Positions 17,919 through 26,218 of a stretch of 64,000 nucleotides of DNA are shown here, piece after piece (positions within the stretch are counted from its first letter, which is position 1; every line of letters starts with the position of its first letter). The notes under the pieces are model-generated. The model was given only the letters and a program-made list of their open reading frames with translations. It was not told the DNA's origin and searched no databases. The position numbers were made by a program, and so were the translations under genes. The stretch is from Halobaculum sp. CBA1158 (lineage in GTDB: Archaea > Halobacteriota > Halobacteria > Halobacteriales > Haloferacaceae). The stretch is taken from contig NZ_CP090373.1 in NCBI RefSeq assembly GCF_021431925.1, positions 62,001 to 126,000 of the forward strand, given 5' to 3'.

Positions 17919-19313
17919 ATGCAGGTGACGATGGTTGAGGGAATCTTCGAAGCCCTCCGAATCGGTGTCGGGTTCCTCTGGACGGCGGCGTGGGCGATCA
18001 TTATGGGCCTCACGATCACGAGTCTCGTCCAGGTCTACGTCTCCAAGGAGCGAATGGCACAGGTGCTGGGCGACGGTGATCTGAGCGGGCTCACCAAGGC
18101 GACTGCGTTCGGCGCGGCGAGCAGCGGCTGCAGTTTCGGCGCTGTCGCTATCGGGAAGGGACTGTTCAAGAAGGGAGCACACGCGGTCAACTTTCTCGCG
18201 TTCATGTTCGCGTCGACGAATCTCATCGTCGAGCTCGGATTGATGATTCTGATTCTGCTTGGTTGGGAGTTCCTAGTCGCAGAGTTACTCGGTGGACTCA
18301 TTCTCATCGCTGTGATGGCAGTAATCGTCCACTTCACGCTCCCTGAGAATCTCTTCGACGAGGTCCGGGAGACGCTCAACGAGCGCGACCGTGAGACGGG
18401 TGTCACCGAAGACCCGACCTGCGGGATGGAAGGCAAAGACGAGTATACGCTCACGACCGACGGCGGTGAGACGCTCAAATTCTGCTCGGAGGGCTGTATG
18501 GAGACCTACCGCCAGGAGACGTCGAGTCGCGGCGGGTGGCGTGACGAGTTGTTGTCGTGGGGTGGCTGGTACAAAGTCGGGAATCAGTACCGCAAGGAGT
18601 GGTCGATGATCTGGAAGGACATCGTCGCTGGCTTCCTTATTTCTGGGTTCGTCATCGTCTTCGTCCCGCAGTGGGTGTGGAACACGCTGTTCATTCAGGG
18701 CGACGGCCTGCTCGTGACCGCCGAGAACGCAATTATGGGTGTCACCATAGCCGTCCTCAGTTTCGTTGGCAGTATGGGTAACGTCCCGTTCGCCGTCGCG
18801 CTGTGGGGCGGTGGCGTCAGCTTCGCCGGGATCATCGCGTTCGTCTACGCCGACCTCATCACGATTCCCGTGCTGAACGTCTACCGGAAGTACTACGGCT
18901 GGAAGATCATGCTGTACATCCTCGGCGTCTTTTTCGTGACGATGGCGTTCACCGGCTTCCTCATGGAGCTGCTGTTCGACGCGCTGGGAATCGTTCCGGA
19001 TCTGGCGGGCGGCGAGACGGCGACCGAGCAGACGTACTTCAAACTCAACTACACGTTCTATCTCAACCTCATCGCGTTCGCGCTCTCCGGGTTCCTGCTG
19101 TATGTTTATCGTCGCGGTCTCGGTGCGCCCGGCCAGTACCGCGACCCCGTCTGTGGGATGCGGACTGACGATAGCGAGCCATCGGCGACGCACGACGGCG
19201 AGACGTACTACTTCTGCTCGCAGACCTGTAAGGAGACGTTCGAAAAGGACCCAGATGAATTCGCCCATCAACACCCAGAGGCGGGAGCGTCTCAGGATCA
19301 TGACCACCATTGA
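17919..19313 (+). CDS. COG0701-type permease with two YHS metal-binding domains
   Basis: A 464-residue protein. The first four or five membrane helices contain the typical GAASSGCSFGAVAIGKG motif of YraQ/DUF318 permeases. A YHS-type domain (DPTCGM, CSEGCMETY) lies at residues 165-205, and a second helix bundle contains SFVGSMGNVPFAVALW. A second YHS domain (DPVCGM, CSQTCKETF) at about 408-445 is followed by a His-rich tail. YHS domains bind copper in ATPases and regulators. Export or import of Cu or a related thiophilic metal is inferred. An ATG at 17931 is an alternative start. A truncated paralogue lies at 23956. Confidence 0.85.
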   Translation: MQVTMVEGIFEALRIGVGFLWTAAWAIIMGLTITSLVQVYVSKERMAQVLGDGDLSGLTKATAFGAASSGCSFGAVAIGKGLFKKGAHAVNFLAFMFASTNLIVELGLMILILLGWEFLVAELLGGLILIAVMAVIVHFTLPENLFDEVRETLNERDRETGVTEDPTCGMEGKDEYTLTTDGGETLKFCSEGCMETYRQETSSRGGWRDELLSWGGWYKVGNQYRKEWSMIWKDIVAGFLISGFVIVFVPQWVWNTLFIQGDGLLVTAENAIMGVTIAVLSFVGSMGNVPFAVALWGGGVSFAGIIAFVYADLITIPVLNVYRKYYGWKIMLYILGVFFVTMAFTGFLMELLFDALGIVPDLAGGETATEQTYFKLNYTFYLNLIAFALSGFLLYVYRRGLGAPGQYRDPVCGMRTDDSEPSATHDGETYYFCSQTCKETFEKDPDEFAHQHPEAGASQDHDHH

Positions 19314-19444
19314 ACATCGATTGGGGATATCGAATTTGTGGGGCCGCCACCCCCGTGATTGCGTTGGCCAATCAAAACTGGTACAGCAATGTCTCACGAA
19401 CTCTCACATATGAGCAAGTGTCCCGGAGGATCGAGGTGGAGAAA

Positions 19445-20038
19445 ATGAATCGACGGCGAGCCGATGCCGTAGCCGGTGCCTTGGTCGCTGCCGTCCTCAT
19501 AGTCGGTGGTGTGCTCACCTGGCAAGCGTACCAGCAACAGCAGGCCTTCGAGCAGATGGGCTCGATGATGGGTACGTCGATGGGTGCGGTTCACGGAACG
19601 AACCCACTCTTGTACGTTCTCGGAACGCTTCTTGTTTCGGCTGTCGTTGGTGGGGGCTATCTCGTGGTTCGGGACGAGTTCACTACCACAGAGGTAGCCG
19701 ATCGCTCACAGACTGGCATGGCGAATCAAACCGATTCTGAGAGTATCGAATCGCAGGATTGGCCCGTTCAATCAGAGGGAAAAATCAATCCGGAGTCCCA
19801 GCCACAGGCTCGCGTATTGGACCTCTTGCCGGATGATGAACGCCGAATTCTTGAACCGGTCCTCTCGTCGCCCGGTATCACACAGATCGAACTCCGGGAT
19901 CGCTCGAACTTCTCGAAAAGCAAGGTCAGTCAGACGGTGAGTGCCCTCGAGAAGCGCGGCTTACTGTACCGCGAGCGACAAGGGCGAACGTATCGCATCT
20001 ATCCGAGCGACGACTTACAACAGAAACAGGCGAACTAG
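19445..20038 (+). CDS. Membrane-anchored winged-helix regulator
   Basis: A 197-residue protein. There are two N-terminal transmembrane segments (about 5-25 and 50-72) with a Met-rich stretch between them (QMGSMMGTSMGAVHG). A linker and a C-terminal MarR-like winged helix follow (ITQIELRDRSNFSKSKVSQ). The ATG at 19445 is preferred because GGAGG/GGTGG lie upstream and the fold begins there; the frame is open back to 19310. A DNA-binding domain tethered to a membrane part with a possible Cu-binding loop suggests a sensor of external metal. This is inferred, but fits its place between the permease and the multicopper oxidase. Confidence 0.75.
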   Translation: MNRRRADAVAGALVAAVLIVGGVLTWQAYQQQQAFEQMGSMMGTSMGAVHGTNPLLYVLGTLLVSAVVGGGYLVVRDEFTTTEVADRSQTGMANQTDSESIESQDWPVQSEGKINPESQPQARVLDLLPDDERRILEPVLSSPGITQIELRDRSNFSKSKVSQTVSALEKRGLLYRERQGRTYRIYPSDDLQQKQAN

Positions 20039-20161
20039 CGGGGGATTCTCGGGAATCCATGATCGTTCACCGTATCGCCCGGCCTAAACTCGGAACGAGG
20101 ATGGCCGTATGAACGTCTCTCATCGCGAGGCCTTTACTCGCTGACCGCGAAAACAAAGGCA

Positions 20162-21577
20162 ATGACCTCCTCGGGACTTTCTCGCCGTAAACTCCTCCAA
20201 TTATCGGGGATCTCGACTCTCGGAGCGCTTGCGGGGTGTGCCAGTCCGCTACCAGGCACCGACGATGGTGGGGGTCGTGCGGTGACCCCTCGTCCAACTG
20301 TCACAGCTGATCCAGATACATCGGTCAGCCTCACTGCGACGTCTGGGACCATTCGACCAGCTTCGGATACGTCGACGACTACGTGGCTATACGATGGACA
20401 GTATCCGGGCCCAGAGTTGCGCGTGCAGGAGGGTGACGTGCTCAGCGTAGAACTGGCTAATGACCTGCAGGAGGAGACGACGATTCACTGGCACGGGATT
20501 CCTGTTGCGAATCCGGTCGACGGCGTCCCGAACGTGACGCAAGAGCCGGTTGCATCCGGTGATACATTCACATACAAGTTCCGTGCTGAACCCGCTGGGA
20601 CGTATTTTTACCACAGCCACGTCGGACTCCAACTCGATCGTGGATTACTCGGCCCTCTGATCGTTGAAGAACGTGACCCACACGTCGAGTACGACCGCGA
20701 GTACGTCGTCGTGCTCGACGATTACCTCTCTGGAGAACCTCGTCTTCCGTCGGACGGTGGGATGGGTGGCGGTGGAATGGGTGGAATGATGGGAGACGTT
20801 CGACCGCCATACGAGGGGCTTTTGATCAACGGTCAACTGCCCGAGAATCCCCCGACGTTCGACGTAACGGAGGGCGATCGGATTCGCTTTCGGTTCGTGA
20901 ATGCCGGCAGTGCGACAGTCTTCGGTGTGCGAATCGCTGGACACGAGATGTCGGTGACCCACGCCGATGGCCAGCCCGTCGAACCGGTTGAGGCCGACTC
21001 GTTCGTTTTTGGTGCTGGTGAACGGTACGATGTCGTCGTGGAAGCGACGAACCCGGGGCGATGGTTCGTTCAGGCGAACGCACTCGACGGGAACGAACCA
21101 CCGGCCAGAGCTGTCGTTGAGTATGAATCCACTGACGGTTCGAGCACTCCACAGCCTCCATCATCTTCGAGTAACAGATTGGAATACGGCGACCTGCAAG
21201 CACTCTCCTCGCTCGACGGTGTGAGTGGAGATCCCGACCGGACGTTCGATCTGACGCTCTCTCGCGGTAGAAACCAGTCCTACACGTGGACGATAGACGG
21301 ACAAGCCTATCCGGATGCCGACCCGCTTCAGATTCGGCCTGGGGAACACGTCCGAATTCGGATGACCAATCAGAGCCCGGTCATCCATCCGATGCACCTT
21401 CACGGCCACTTCTTCCAGGTCGGCAACGCGATCAAAGACACGGTTATGGTCCCTGGACATCGAGGACAGGTGACACTGGACTTCCACGCGGATAACCCCG
21501 GTCGGTGGTTGTTCCACTGTCACAATCTGTACCACCTCGATGCGGGGATGGCGCGTGTTGTGGAATACGTCGAATGA
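20162..21577 (+). CDS. Multicopper oxidase with Met-rich insert, Tat-exported lipoprotein
   Basis: A 471-residue, three-domain multicopper oxidase. It has a twin-arginine signal (SRRKLLQLSG) with lipobox LAGC. Copper sites are HWHG near residue 108, HSH near 150, HPMHLHGHFF near 408 and HCHNLYH near 451, giving T1, T2 and T3 ligands. A Met/Gly-rich insert (GGMGGGGMGGMMGD) near residue 200 recalls the Cu(I)-binding segment of CueO/CopA. It probably oxidises Cu(I) to the less toxic Cu(II) on the cell surface. A TTTACT element about 27 bases before the ATG supports this start. The enzyme class is clear; its substrate is inferred. Confidence 0.9.
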   Translation: MTSSGLSRRKLLQLSGISTLGALAGCASPLPGTDDGGGRAVTPRPTVTADPDTSVSLTATSGTIRPASDTSTTTWLYDGQYPGPELRVQEGDVLSVELANDLQEETTIHWHGIPVANPVDGVPNVTQEPVASGDTFTYKFRAEPAGTYFYHSHVGLQLDRGLLGPLIVEERDPHVEYDREYVVVLDDYLSGEPRLPSDGGMGGGGMGGMMGDVRPPYEGLLINGQLPENPPTFDVTEGDRIRFRFVNAGSATVFGVRIAGHEMSVTHADGQPVEPVEADSFVFGAGERYDVVVEATNPGRWFVQANALDGNEPPARAVVEYESTDGSSTPQPPSSSSNRLEYGDLQALSSLDGVSGDPDRTFDLTLSRGRNQSYTWTIDGQAYPDADPLQIRPGEHVRIRMTNQSPVIHPMHLHGHFFQVGNAIKDTVMVPGHRGQVTLDFHADNPGRWLFHCHNLYHLDAGMARVVEYVE

Positions 21578-21806
21578 GTGGGTTGAGACTCGATTTCTGG
21601 TTGATCAATCTGTGGCCCGTGTGGTCTTAGTTCCGTTCCGAACGAGGCGTTGAGTGCCATCCCGGCGAATTCGAGCCGGATGAACGCTCTTGTTTCTGAA
21701 ACACGATTAAAACGCTGTATACACGTTCTCGAACGTTCTCCTGCGTGAGTTCACGCCCATCGTCATAACTCCCGAGCGGTCCTACGAGTAACCGAGGAGA
21801 AAGACA

Positions 21807-22103
21807 ATGACCAACTTCAAACTCGGCGGCTGGCTGCTCGTGGCGCTCGCTCTCGTCGGACTCGTGGTCGCCTCCCCCGTGGTCAGCGCACACGGTACCG
21901 ACACGACAGCTGACGACGCGCCCACGGACAACGCTACCGCTGATGACTGGGCTGCTTGGATGGAGGCGCAGATGACCGAGCACATGGGCCCTGGTAGCGT
22001 CGAGTGGATGGAGACGCACATGGGTGTGACCGTCGACGAGATGGGCCAAGACATGGCTGACAACGACTACAACGGCGGGATGTACGGGCAGGGCCACTGC
22101 TGA
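21807..22103 (+). CDS. Small secreted Met/His-rich protein
   Basis: A 98-residue protein with a Sec-type signal (GGWLLVALALVGLVVASPVVSA, cleavage after the second VSA region near residue 28). The mature part is short and acidic, with many methionines and histidines (MEAQMTEHMGPG, MDTHM-like repeats) and a terminal GQGHC. Such a composition fits a periplasm-like copper binder or carrier between the multicopper oxidase and the SHOCT protein. I do not recognise a named family. The 229 bp before it hold no gene. Confidence 0.65.
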   Translation: MTNFKLGGWLLVALALVGLVVASPVVSAHGTDTTADDAPTDNATADDWAAWMEAQMTEHMGPGSVEWMETHMGVTVDEMGQDMADNDYNGGMYGQGHC

Positions 22104-22161
22104 CGGCCTCTGACCGTTTCGATTGCTTCAAACGACAACCACGGTTCACCAACTCAGGATA

Positions 22162-22518
22162 ATGACGCAACTTACCACTCATCTCGGACGCACTGCTCGC
22201 CGCCTCGCGATCCTCGCCATCCCGCTGCTGGTCGCGGCGACTGGAACGGCTTCCGCCCACGGCGGCGGGAGCTATGGCGGCGGGATGATGGGCGGAAGCG
22301 GCTGGGGCCTCTTCGGCGGAGCGATGGGGCTCTGGGGACTCCTCTGGATGGGACTCCTCATCGCCGTTCCGCTCTACCTCGTCTATGCGCTCCTCAACCG
22401 AGGATCCGGTGGGAACGATGAGCAGTCGTTGTCGGTTCTACGCAAGCGGTACGCCCGTGGCGAGATCGACGACGATGAATTCGAACGGCGGCGAAAACAG
22501 CTCGAACGTACCGGATGA
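22162..22518 (+). CDS. SHOCT-domain membrane protein with signal and Gly/Met-rich loop
   Basis: A 118-residue protein. It has an N-terminal signal or membrane helix (LAILAIPLLVAATGTASA), then a Gly/Met/His-rich loop (HGGGSYGGGMMGGSGWG), one more membrane helix, and a C-terminal SHOCT domain (VLRKRYARGEIDDDEFERRR). The frame extends upstream to 22123, but the signal begins with the ATG at 22162. It is paralogous in layout to the genes at 17366 and 23037. Loop and position between copper genes suggest Cu(I) binding at the membrane; function unproven. Confidence 0.75.
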   Translation: MTQLTTHLGRTARRLAILAIPLLVAATGTASAHGGGSYGGGMMGGSGWGLFGGAMGLWGLLWMGLLIAVPLYLVYALLNRGSGGNDEQSLSVLRKRYARGEIDDDEFERRRKQLERTG

Positions 22519-22613
22519 TCGGAACGGCTGCTGTTCCAGCCGAAACACTGCCCTCCCCAACAATTGCTGTTGGGCACCCAACGGTTAACCCCGCGGACGG
22601 GGTATGATATTCC

Positions 22614-23030
22614 ATGGAATACACAATACAGACCACAGTCGCTGGCGAATTCGACGACGTCGTTGATGCAACGAACGCTGCACTCACGGACGAGGGATTC
22701 GGTGTCCTCTGTGATATCGACATTCAGGCGACACTCAAGGAGAAGCTTGGCGAAGAGTTCCGTCAGTATCGCATCCTCGGTGCGTGTAACCCTCCGCTAG
22801 CATACGAAGGGTTAACCGAGGAAATCGAGCTTGGTGCGCTCTTGCCCTGTAACGTCATCGTCTATGAGACTGATGACGGCGACATCGTGGTGAGTGCGGT
22901 CGATCCGGAGCAGTTGGTCGGGATTGCTGATAACGACGCGCTTGATCCCATCGCAACTGAGGTCACCGAGCGATTTGATCGTGTACTGGCAGCTGTTAGA
23001 GACGAGTTCGACCCCGCGTCGGAGGCCTGA
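22614..23030 (+). CDS. DUF302 protein
   Basis: A 138-residue soluble protein that fits the DUF302 family over its full length: YTIQTTVAGEFDDVV, then GFGVLCDIDIQATLKEKLG, YRILGACNPPLAYEGL and LLPCNVIVYE. DUF302 proteins have a small alpha-beta fold and often occur beside metal, sulfur or redox genes; their reaction is unknown. The cysteines in GVLCDID, GACNPP and LLPCN are well-placed candidate ligands. It is six bases upstream of the SHOCT gene at 23037 and likely co-transcribed. Confidence 0.85.
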   Translation: MEYTIQTTVAGEFDDVVDATNAALTDEGFGVLCDIDIQATLKEKLGEEFRQYRILGACNPPLAYEGLTEEIELGALLPCNVIVYETDDGDIVVSAVDPEQLVGIADNDALDPIATEVTERFDRVLAAVRDEFDPASEA

Positions 23031-23036
23031 TCGTCG

Positions 23037-23390
23037 ATGGCTTCATCGAATCAACTGGACACAACGACGATACTGCTACTGATCCTCGGAGCGTTCATCC
23101 TCCTTCCGTTGCTCATGATGGGGATGGGCTTCGGCGGGATGATGGGATACGGGGGAATGATGGGCCAGTACGGTAGTACCGGCGGCTGGTGGCCCGTTAT
23201 CGGAATGCTTGTTCCACTCGTCTTCCTCGTTGCGCTTCTTGGCGGGGGCTATCTCCTCTTCAGACGGGTAAGCAAAACACAAACCTCTGACAATCCCGCG
23301 ATGGAAGAATTACGTCTGGCGTACGCCCGTGGCGATCTCACGGACGAAGAGTTCGAATCCCGCCGAAACAAACTCGAACAATCAGAGTGA
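23037..23390 (+). CDS. SHOCT-domain membrane protein with Met/Gly-rich loop
   Basis: A 117-residue protein with the same plan as the gene at 17366. There are two membrane helices, a loop rich in Met and Gly (GMGFGGMMGYGGMMGQYG), and a C-terminal SHOCT segment whose MEELRLAYARGDLTDEEFE is nearly identical to that of 17366. The two are therefore recent paralogues. The gene follows the DUF302 gene by six bases. Confidence 0.8.
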   Translation: MASSNQLDTTTILLLILGAFILLPLLMMGMGFGGMMGYGGMMGQYGSTGGWWPVIGMLVPLVFLVALLGGGYLLFRRVSKTQTSDNPAMEELRLAYARGDLTDEEFESRRNKLEQSE

Positions 23391-23529
23391 CCGTCCGCTA
23401 AGGTACACACGCAGTTACTCCTTTTTGCATCTCGTTCCCGGCTCGAAGCTGGTACTGTTCGGACTTCCCTCGTTCTCGCCAGATAGGACCGCAGCGGGAA
23501 TTATGTCCGTACCGGTCCTACCATATCGT

Positions 23530-23925
23530 ATGATTCGAACACTCGTGGGTGTCCTTGGCGCTCTCTCAGCGCTGTTCCCGGACGAAATCGTCGAGCTCTT
23601 CGAGAAACTCGCGATTGCGAATCCAAGCGAGGGAACGGTGAGAGGGTGGGTACGTCCAGCAGTCCGGTCGGAGGGCGTTCTGATAGCTGCGATTTCCCTC
23701 TTTAACGGGCGGGCATACACGTGGCTAATGAATCTTACCGGCCTGTTCGGCGCGATCGTCCTCCTGTTTCCCGATCTGTATCGGAGATTTGCCACCGCGT
23801 TCCTGTACGAGCGTCCGGAGTCGATCGAATGGAACGAGCGATTCAAATCGGCCGTTCGAGCTATCGGCGCACTATACGTCTTTTTCGCAGCGAAGACGTA
23901 CAGAGAGCGCCACAACGATACCTGA
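23530..23925 (+). CDS. Small membrane protein, unknown function
   Basis: A 131-residue protein with two or three membrane helices (TLVGVLGALSALF, WLMNLTGLFGAIVLLF, AIGALYVFFAA). A GAATTAT element about 27 bases before the ATG at 23530 favours this start over the in-frame ATG at 23503. I do not recognise the family. It is convergent with the broken permease gene that follows. Confidence 0.6.
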   Translation: MIRTLVGVLGALSALFPDEIVELFEKLAIANPSEGTVRGWVRPAVRSEGVLIAAISLFNGRAYTWLMNLTGLFGAIVLLFPDLYRRFATAFLYERPESIEWNERFKSAVRAIGALYVFFAAKTYRERHNDT

Positions 23926-23955
23926 GCCTACCCGCTATCGACAGCTGGCCAAGCG

Positions 23956-24705
23956 TCAGTTCATCATCGTCGCGTGGTCTTCACTACTGGGTTCCCCGCC
24001 ACTCACCGAGTCCTGTTTGTGGAGCCAGTAGAGGAACAGGAAGAACACCGTCGCGAGGACGTTCAACACGAGCTTGTAGTTGAGTTCGATGGATACCTCG
24101 GCAACCTCGGCGGCAGCCCGCGAGGGGATGAGGCCAACGCTCAGGAAGAGGAAGTGAATCACGAACCCGACGATAACTGCAGCGACGAAGATCATCAGAG
24201 ACAGCACCGCCGCGAACGTCGTTCCGTAGTACTCGTCGTAGGCTTTCATGATCGGGGGGACGATGAGGTCAGCGAAGATGTACGAGAGCACCGATCCGAA
24301 TGGCAGCCCCCGTGTCCAGAGAACGGTGCCGAACGGGACATTCCCGACCGAACAGACGAAGGTGACGACACCAATAATCGCCCCCAGTGCAGCCGTCCAG
24401 AGGACGTACACCGGCAAGCCGAACGTGGCTCCGGAAAAGACGCTCGTCCAGACTGATTCGGGGATGAACCCGGCAATGAGGCCGGCGAAGATGAACCCGA
24501 TAGCGATTTCATCCCACAACATCGCCCATTCTTTCCACTGTTTGTCCGCGAGCGACTTCCACCCCGACCATGAGGTCGCCTTCTCCGGGATAGAGGTGTT
24601 CGCCGCTTCCGGGTCGAAGGAGTCCTTGCAGGACTGTGAACAGAAGTAGTACGTCTGGCCATCGTGTTCGATGGAGTAGTCCGTCTCCTCGGGATCGACG
24701 TCGTC
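23956..24705 (-). pseudogene. COG0701 permease, C-terminal half with truncated YHS domain
   Basis: From the ATG at 24522 the frame encodes the second permease bundle (VTFVCSVGNVPFGTVLW, FADLIVPPIMKAYDEYY). It is homologous to the second half of the intact permease at 17919. The open frame continues upstream through a YHS domain (YFCSQSCKDSF) that stops being recognisable just before its expected CGM motif, near 24700. There it meets the start of an unrelated gene fragment on the other strand. The first helix bundle is missing. The remaining frame is intact, so the loss may be recent, or a half-transporter may still be made from 24522. Confidence 0.75.
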
Positions 24706-25083
24706 ACGATGGCGTCGGTTGTCGTCGCCGTGTTCGCGTTTACGCCCGAATCGACCGTTCCGTTCGTCGCCGCGACGCTGCTGGTCGGGCTCACGTACGG
24801 TATCCTCGGCGTTGTTGTCGGCATCGTGTTGGGTCGATTGGGCGGGGTGTACGTGATGCTGTTTTCGCCGATGGTCGACGTCCTCCTGTTCCAGAATCCG
24901 CTCGCGACCGACGCGCCTGAGTGGACGAAACTACTGCCGAGCCACTACGCGACGAACGCGCTCTTCGACGCGGCATTCACGTCGAGCATCGACGTGTGGG
25001 ATTTCGGCGGTGCCGTCGCATATACCGTCGCCCTCCTCGTAATCGGCGTGCTGGTCTTCTATCAGGCGACGGACGTCGAGTGA
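24697..25083 (+). pseudogene. ABC-2-like permease, C-terminal fragment
   Basis: About 128 residues with four hydrophobic segments (for example LLVGLTYGILGVVVGIVLG and LLVIGVLVFYQA) and the segment FSPMVDVLLFQNP. This resembles the C-terminal end of a haloarchaeal ABC-2-type permease. The first 150 or more residues expected of such a protein and any ATPase partner are absent. Homology appears to begin near 24697, at the same place where the oppositely oriented permease is cut. It is read as a deletion remnant. Confidence 0.55.
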
Positions 25084-25140
25084 CTTCTCCAACGACCAAA
25101 GTCGAGGGAGAAGTCATGAAGCGCGGCGCGTAATCCCGAA

Positions 25141-25740
25141 TCAGTCAGCCTCTTCTCGGAGTTGCTCGTACTTCTCCTCAAACCGAGCCTCACACGATGG
25201 ACAACAGAACTGGTACAGCTCTCCATCGATGCGGGTGGCTGTTCCTTCACTGTCAACTGTATTTCCACACTGAGCGCAGGAGAGCGCGAACTCCGTTTCC
25301 CCCAATTCTGGTGCCCAGTTAGCGCCTGCGAGAAGCGTTACCTCAAAGTCGTCGACTGCTCCGGTGTCGATGGTATCCGCAAGCCAGCTTGCGATGTCTG
25401 TATCTGGAACTCTGGCGTACAGGACTAGGTCCGCTTCGGCGGTGGTAAATACGTGTTCGATGGCGCCTTCGTCGATGAGATCGTCTTTGATCGATGCAGC
25501 GCTATGGCTGGCTGATTCGACATCGAGCGTAATCAGGACCGGAATTCCGCCGCGGAGCTGTGAGCGATCGACGTCAAGCGTGAACCGATTAATAATTCCC
25601 ATCTCTTGTAGCCGTTCGACTCGGTCCGACACAGCTGGCGCTGAGAGGTCTACAACATCTGCGATCTCACTATACGGTCGACGAGCGTCCAACATCAGTA
25701 GCTGAATAATCTCGAGGTCAGTTTCGTCCAAGTCGCGCAT
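25141..25740 (-). CDS. Lrp/AsnC-type regulator with C-terminal TRASH domain (copper-responsive)
   Basis: A 199-residue protein. Residues 5-60 are an AsnC helix-turn-helix (PYSEIADVVDLSAPAVSDRV), followed by a divergent ligand domain. Residues 150-185 form a TRASH metal-binding domain with cysteines in LSCAQCGN and FCCPSCEARF. This architecture matches the Halobacterium copper regulator VNG1179C, which activates the copper-efflux ATPase gene. Here it lies divergent from the CopZ-like gene and the CPH-type ATPase, as expected for their regulator. The shared 131-bp gap should hold its operator. Specificity for Cu(I) is inferred from the family. Confidence 0.85.
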   Translation of the reverse strand: MRDLDETDLEIIQLLMLDARRPYSEIADVVDLSAPAVSDRVERLQEMGIINRFTLDVDRSQLRGGIPVLITLDVESASHSAASIKDDLIDEGAIEHVFTTAEADLVLYARVPDTDIASWLADTIDTGAVDDFEVTLLAGANWAPELGETEFALSCAQCGNTVDSEGTATRIDGELYQFCCPSCEARFEEKYEQLREEAD

Positions 25741-25871
25741 AGTAGCACGCCGTTGGCGAGTAACTAAAGAATCACGACCATCTCTGTTTTGATTCTAAAG
25801 TCAAACCGAACCTCATACCAGCCTATCGAAGGAGAAATCCGCTAAAGGGAGGAGGACATACATTCATACGT

Positions 25872-26069
25872 ATGACGACGACCATCAGCGTTGAGGGGAT
25901 GACCTGTGGCCACTGTGAACAGACAGTAGAAGAAACGCTTCAAGAGATACCTGGTGTGACCGACGCGACCGCAGACCGGGAAGCTGAACAGGCGAAGGTG
26001 GATGGTGACGCCGACGCCTCGGTCCTCGTTGAGGCTGTCGAAGACGCCGGTTACACTGCCCACGCCTAA
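25872..26069 (+). CDS. CopZ-like heavy-metal-binding chaperone
   Basis: A 65-residue single HMA domain with the metal motif GMTCGHCEQ (Cys at 12 and 15) and the usual ferredoxin-like ending EAVEDAGYTAHA. Such proteins carry Cu(I) to P1B ATPases. It lies between the divergent Lrp-TRASH regulator and the ATPase at 26219, with a 149-bp gap to the latter, so it may have its own transcript. The start is fixed by domain length; SD-like GGAGGAGG lies 16 bases upstream. Confidence 0.9.
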   Translation: MTTTISVEGMTCGHCEQTVEETLQEIPGVTDATADREAEQAKVDGDADASVLVEAVEDAGYTAHA

Positions 26070-26218
26070 GTAGTGTATCTCTGGGGATAGCACATCACGC
26101 TCCTGGGTGAACGGTCCACCGTTCTCTTCGGAGTTTGCCCACCTTGACCCTGTTGTACGGTTTCAGGGACCGAACTTTCAGGAAGCCGGCGGAACCACCT
26201 CAATAGAGAACATGACCT

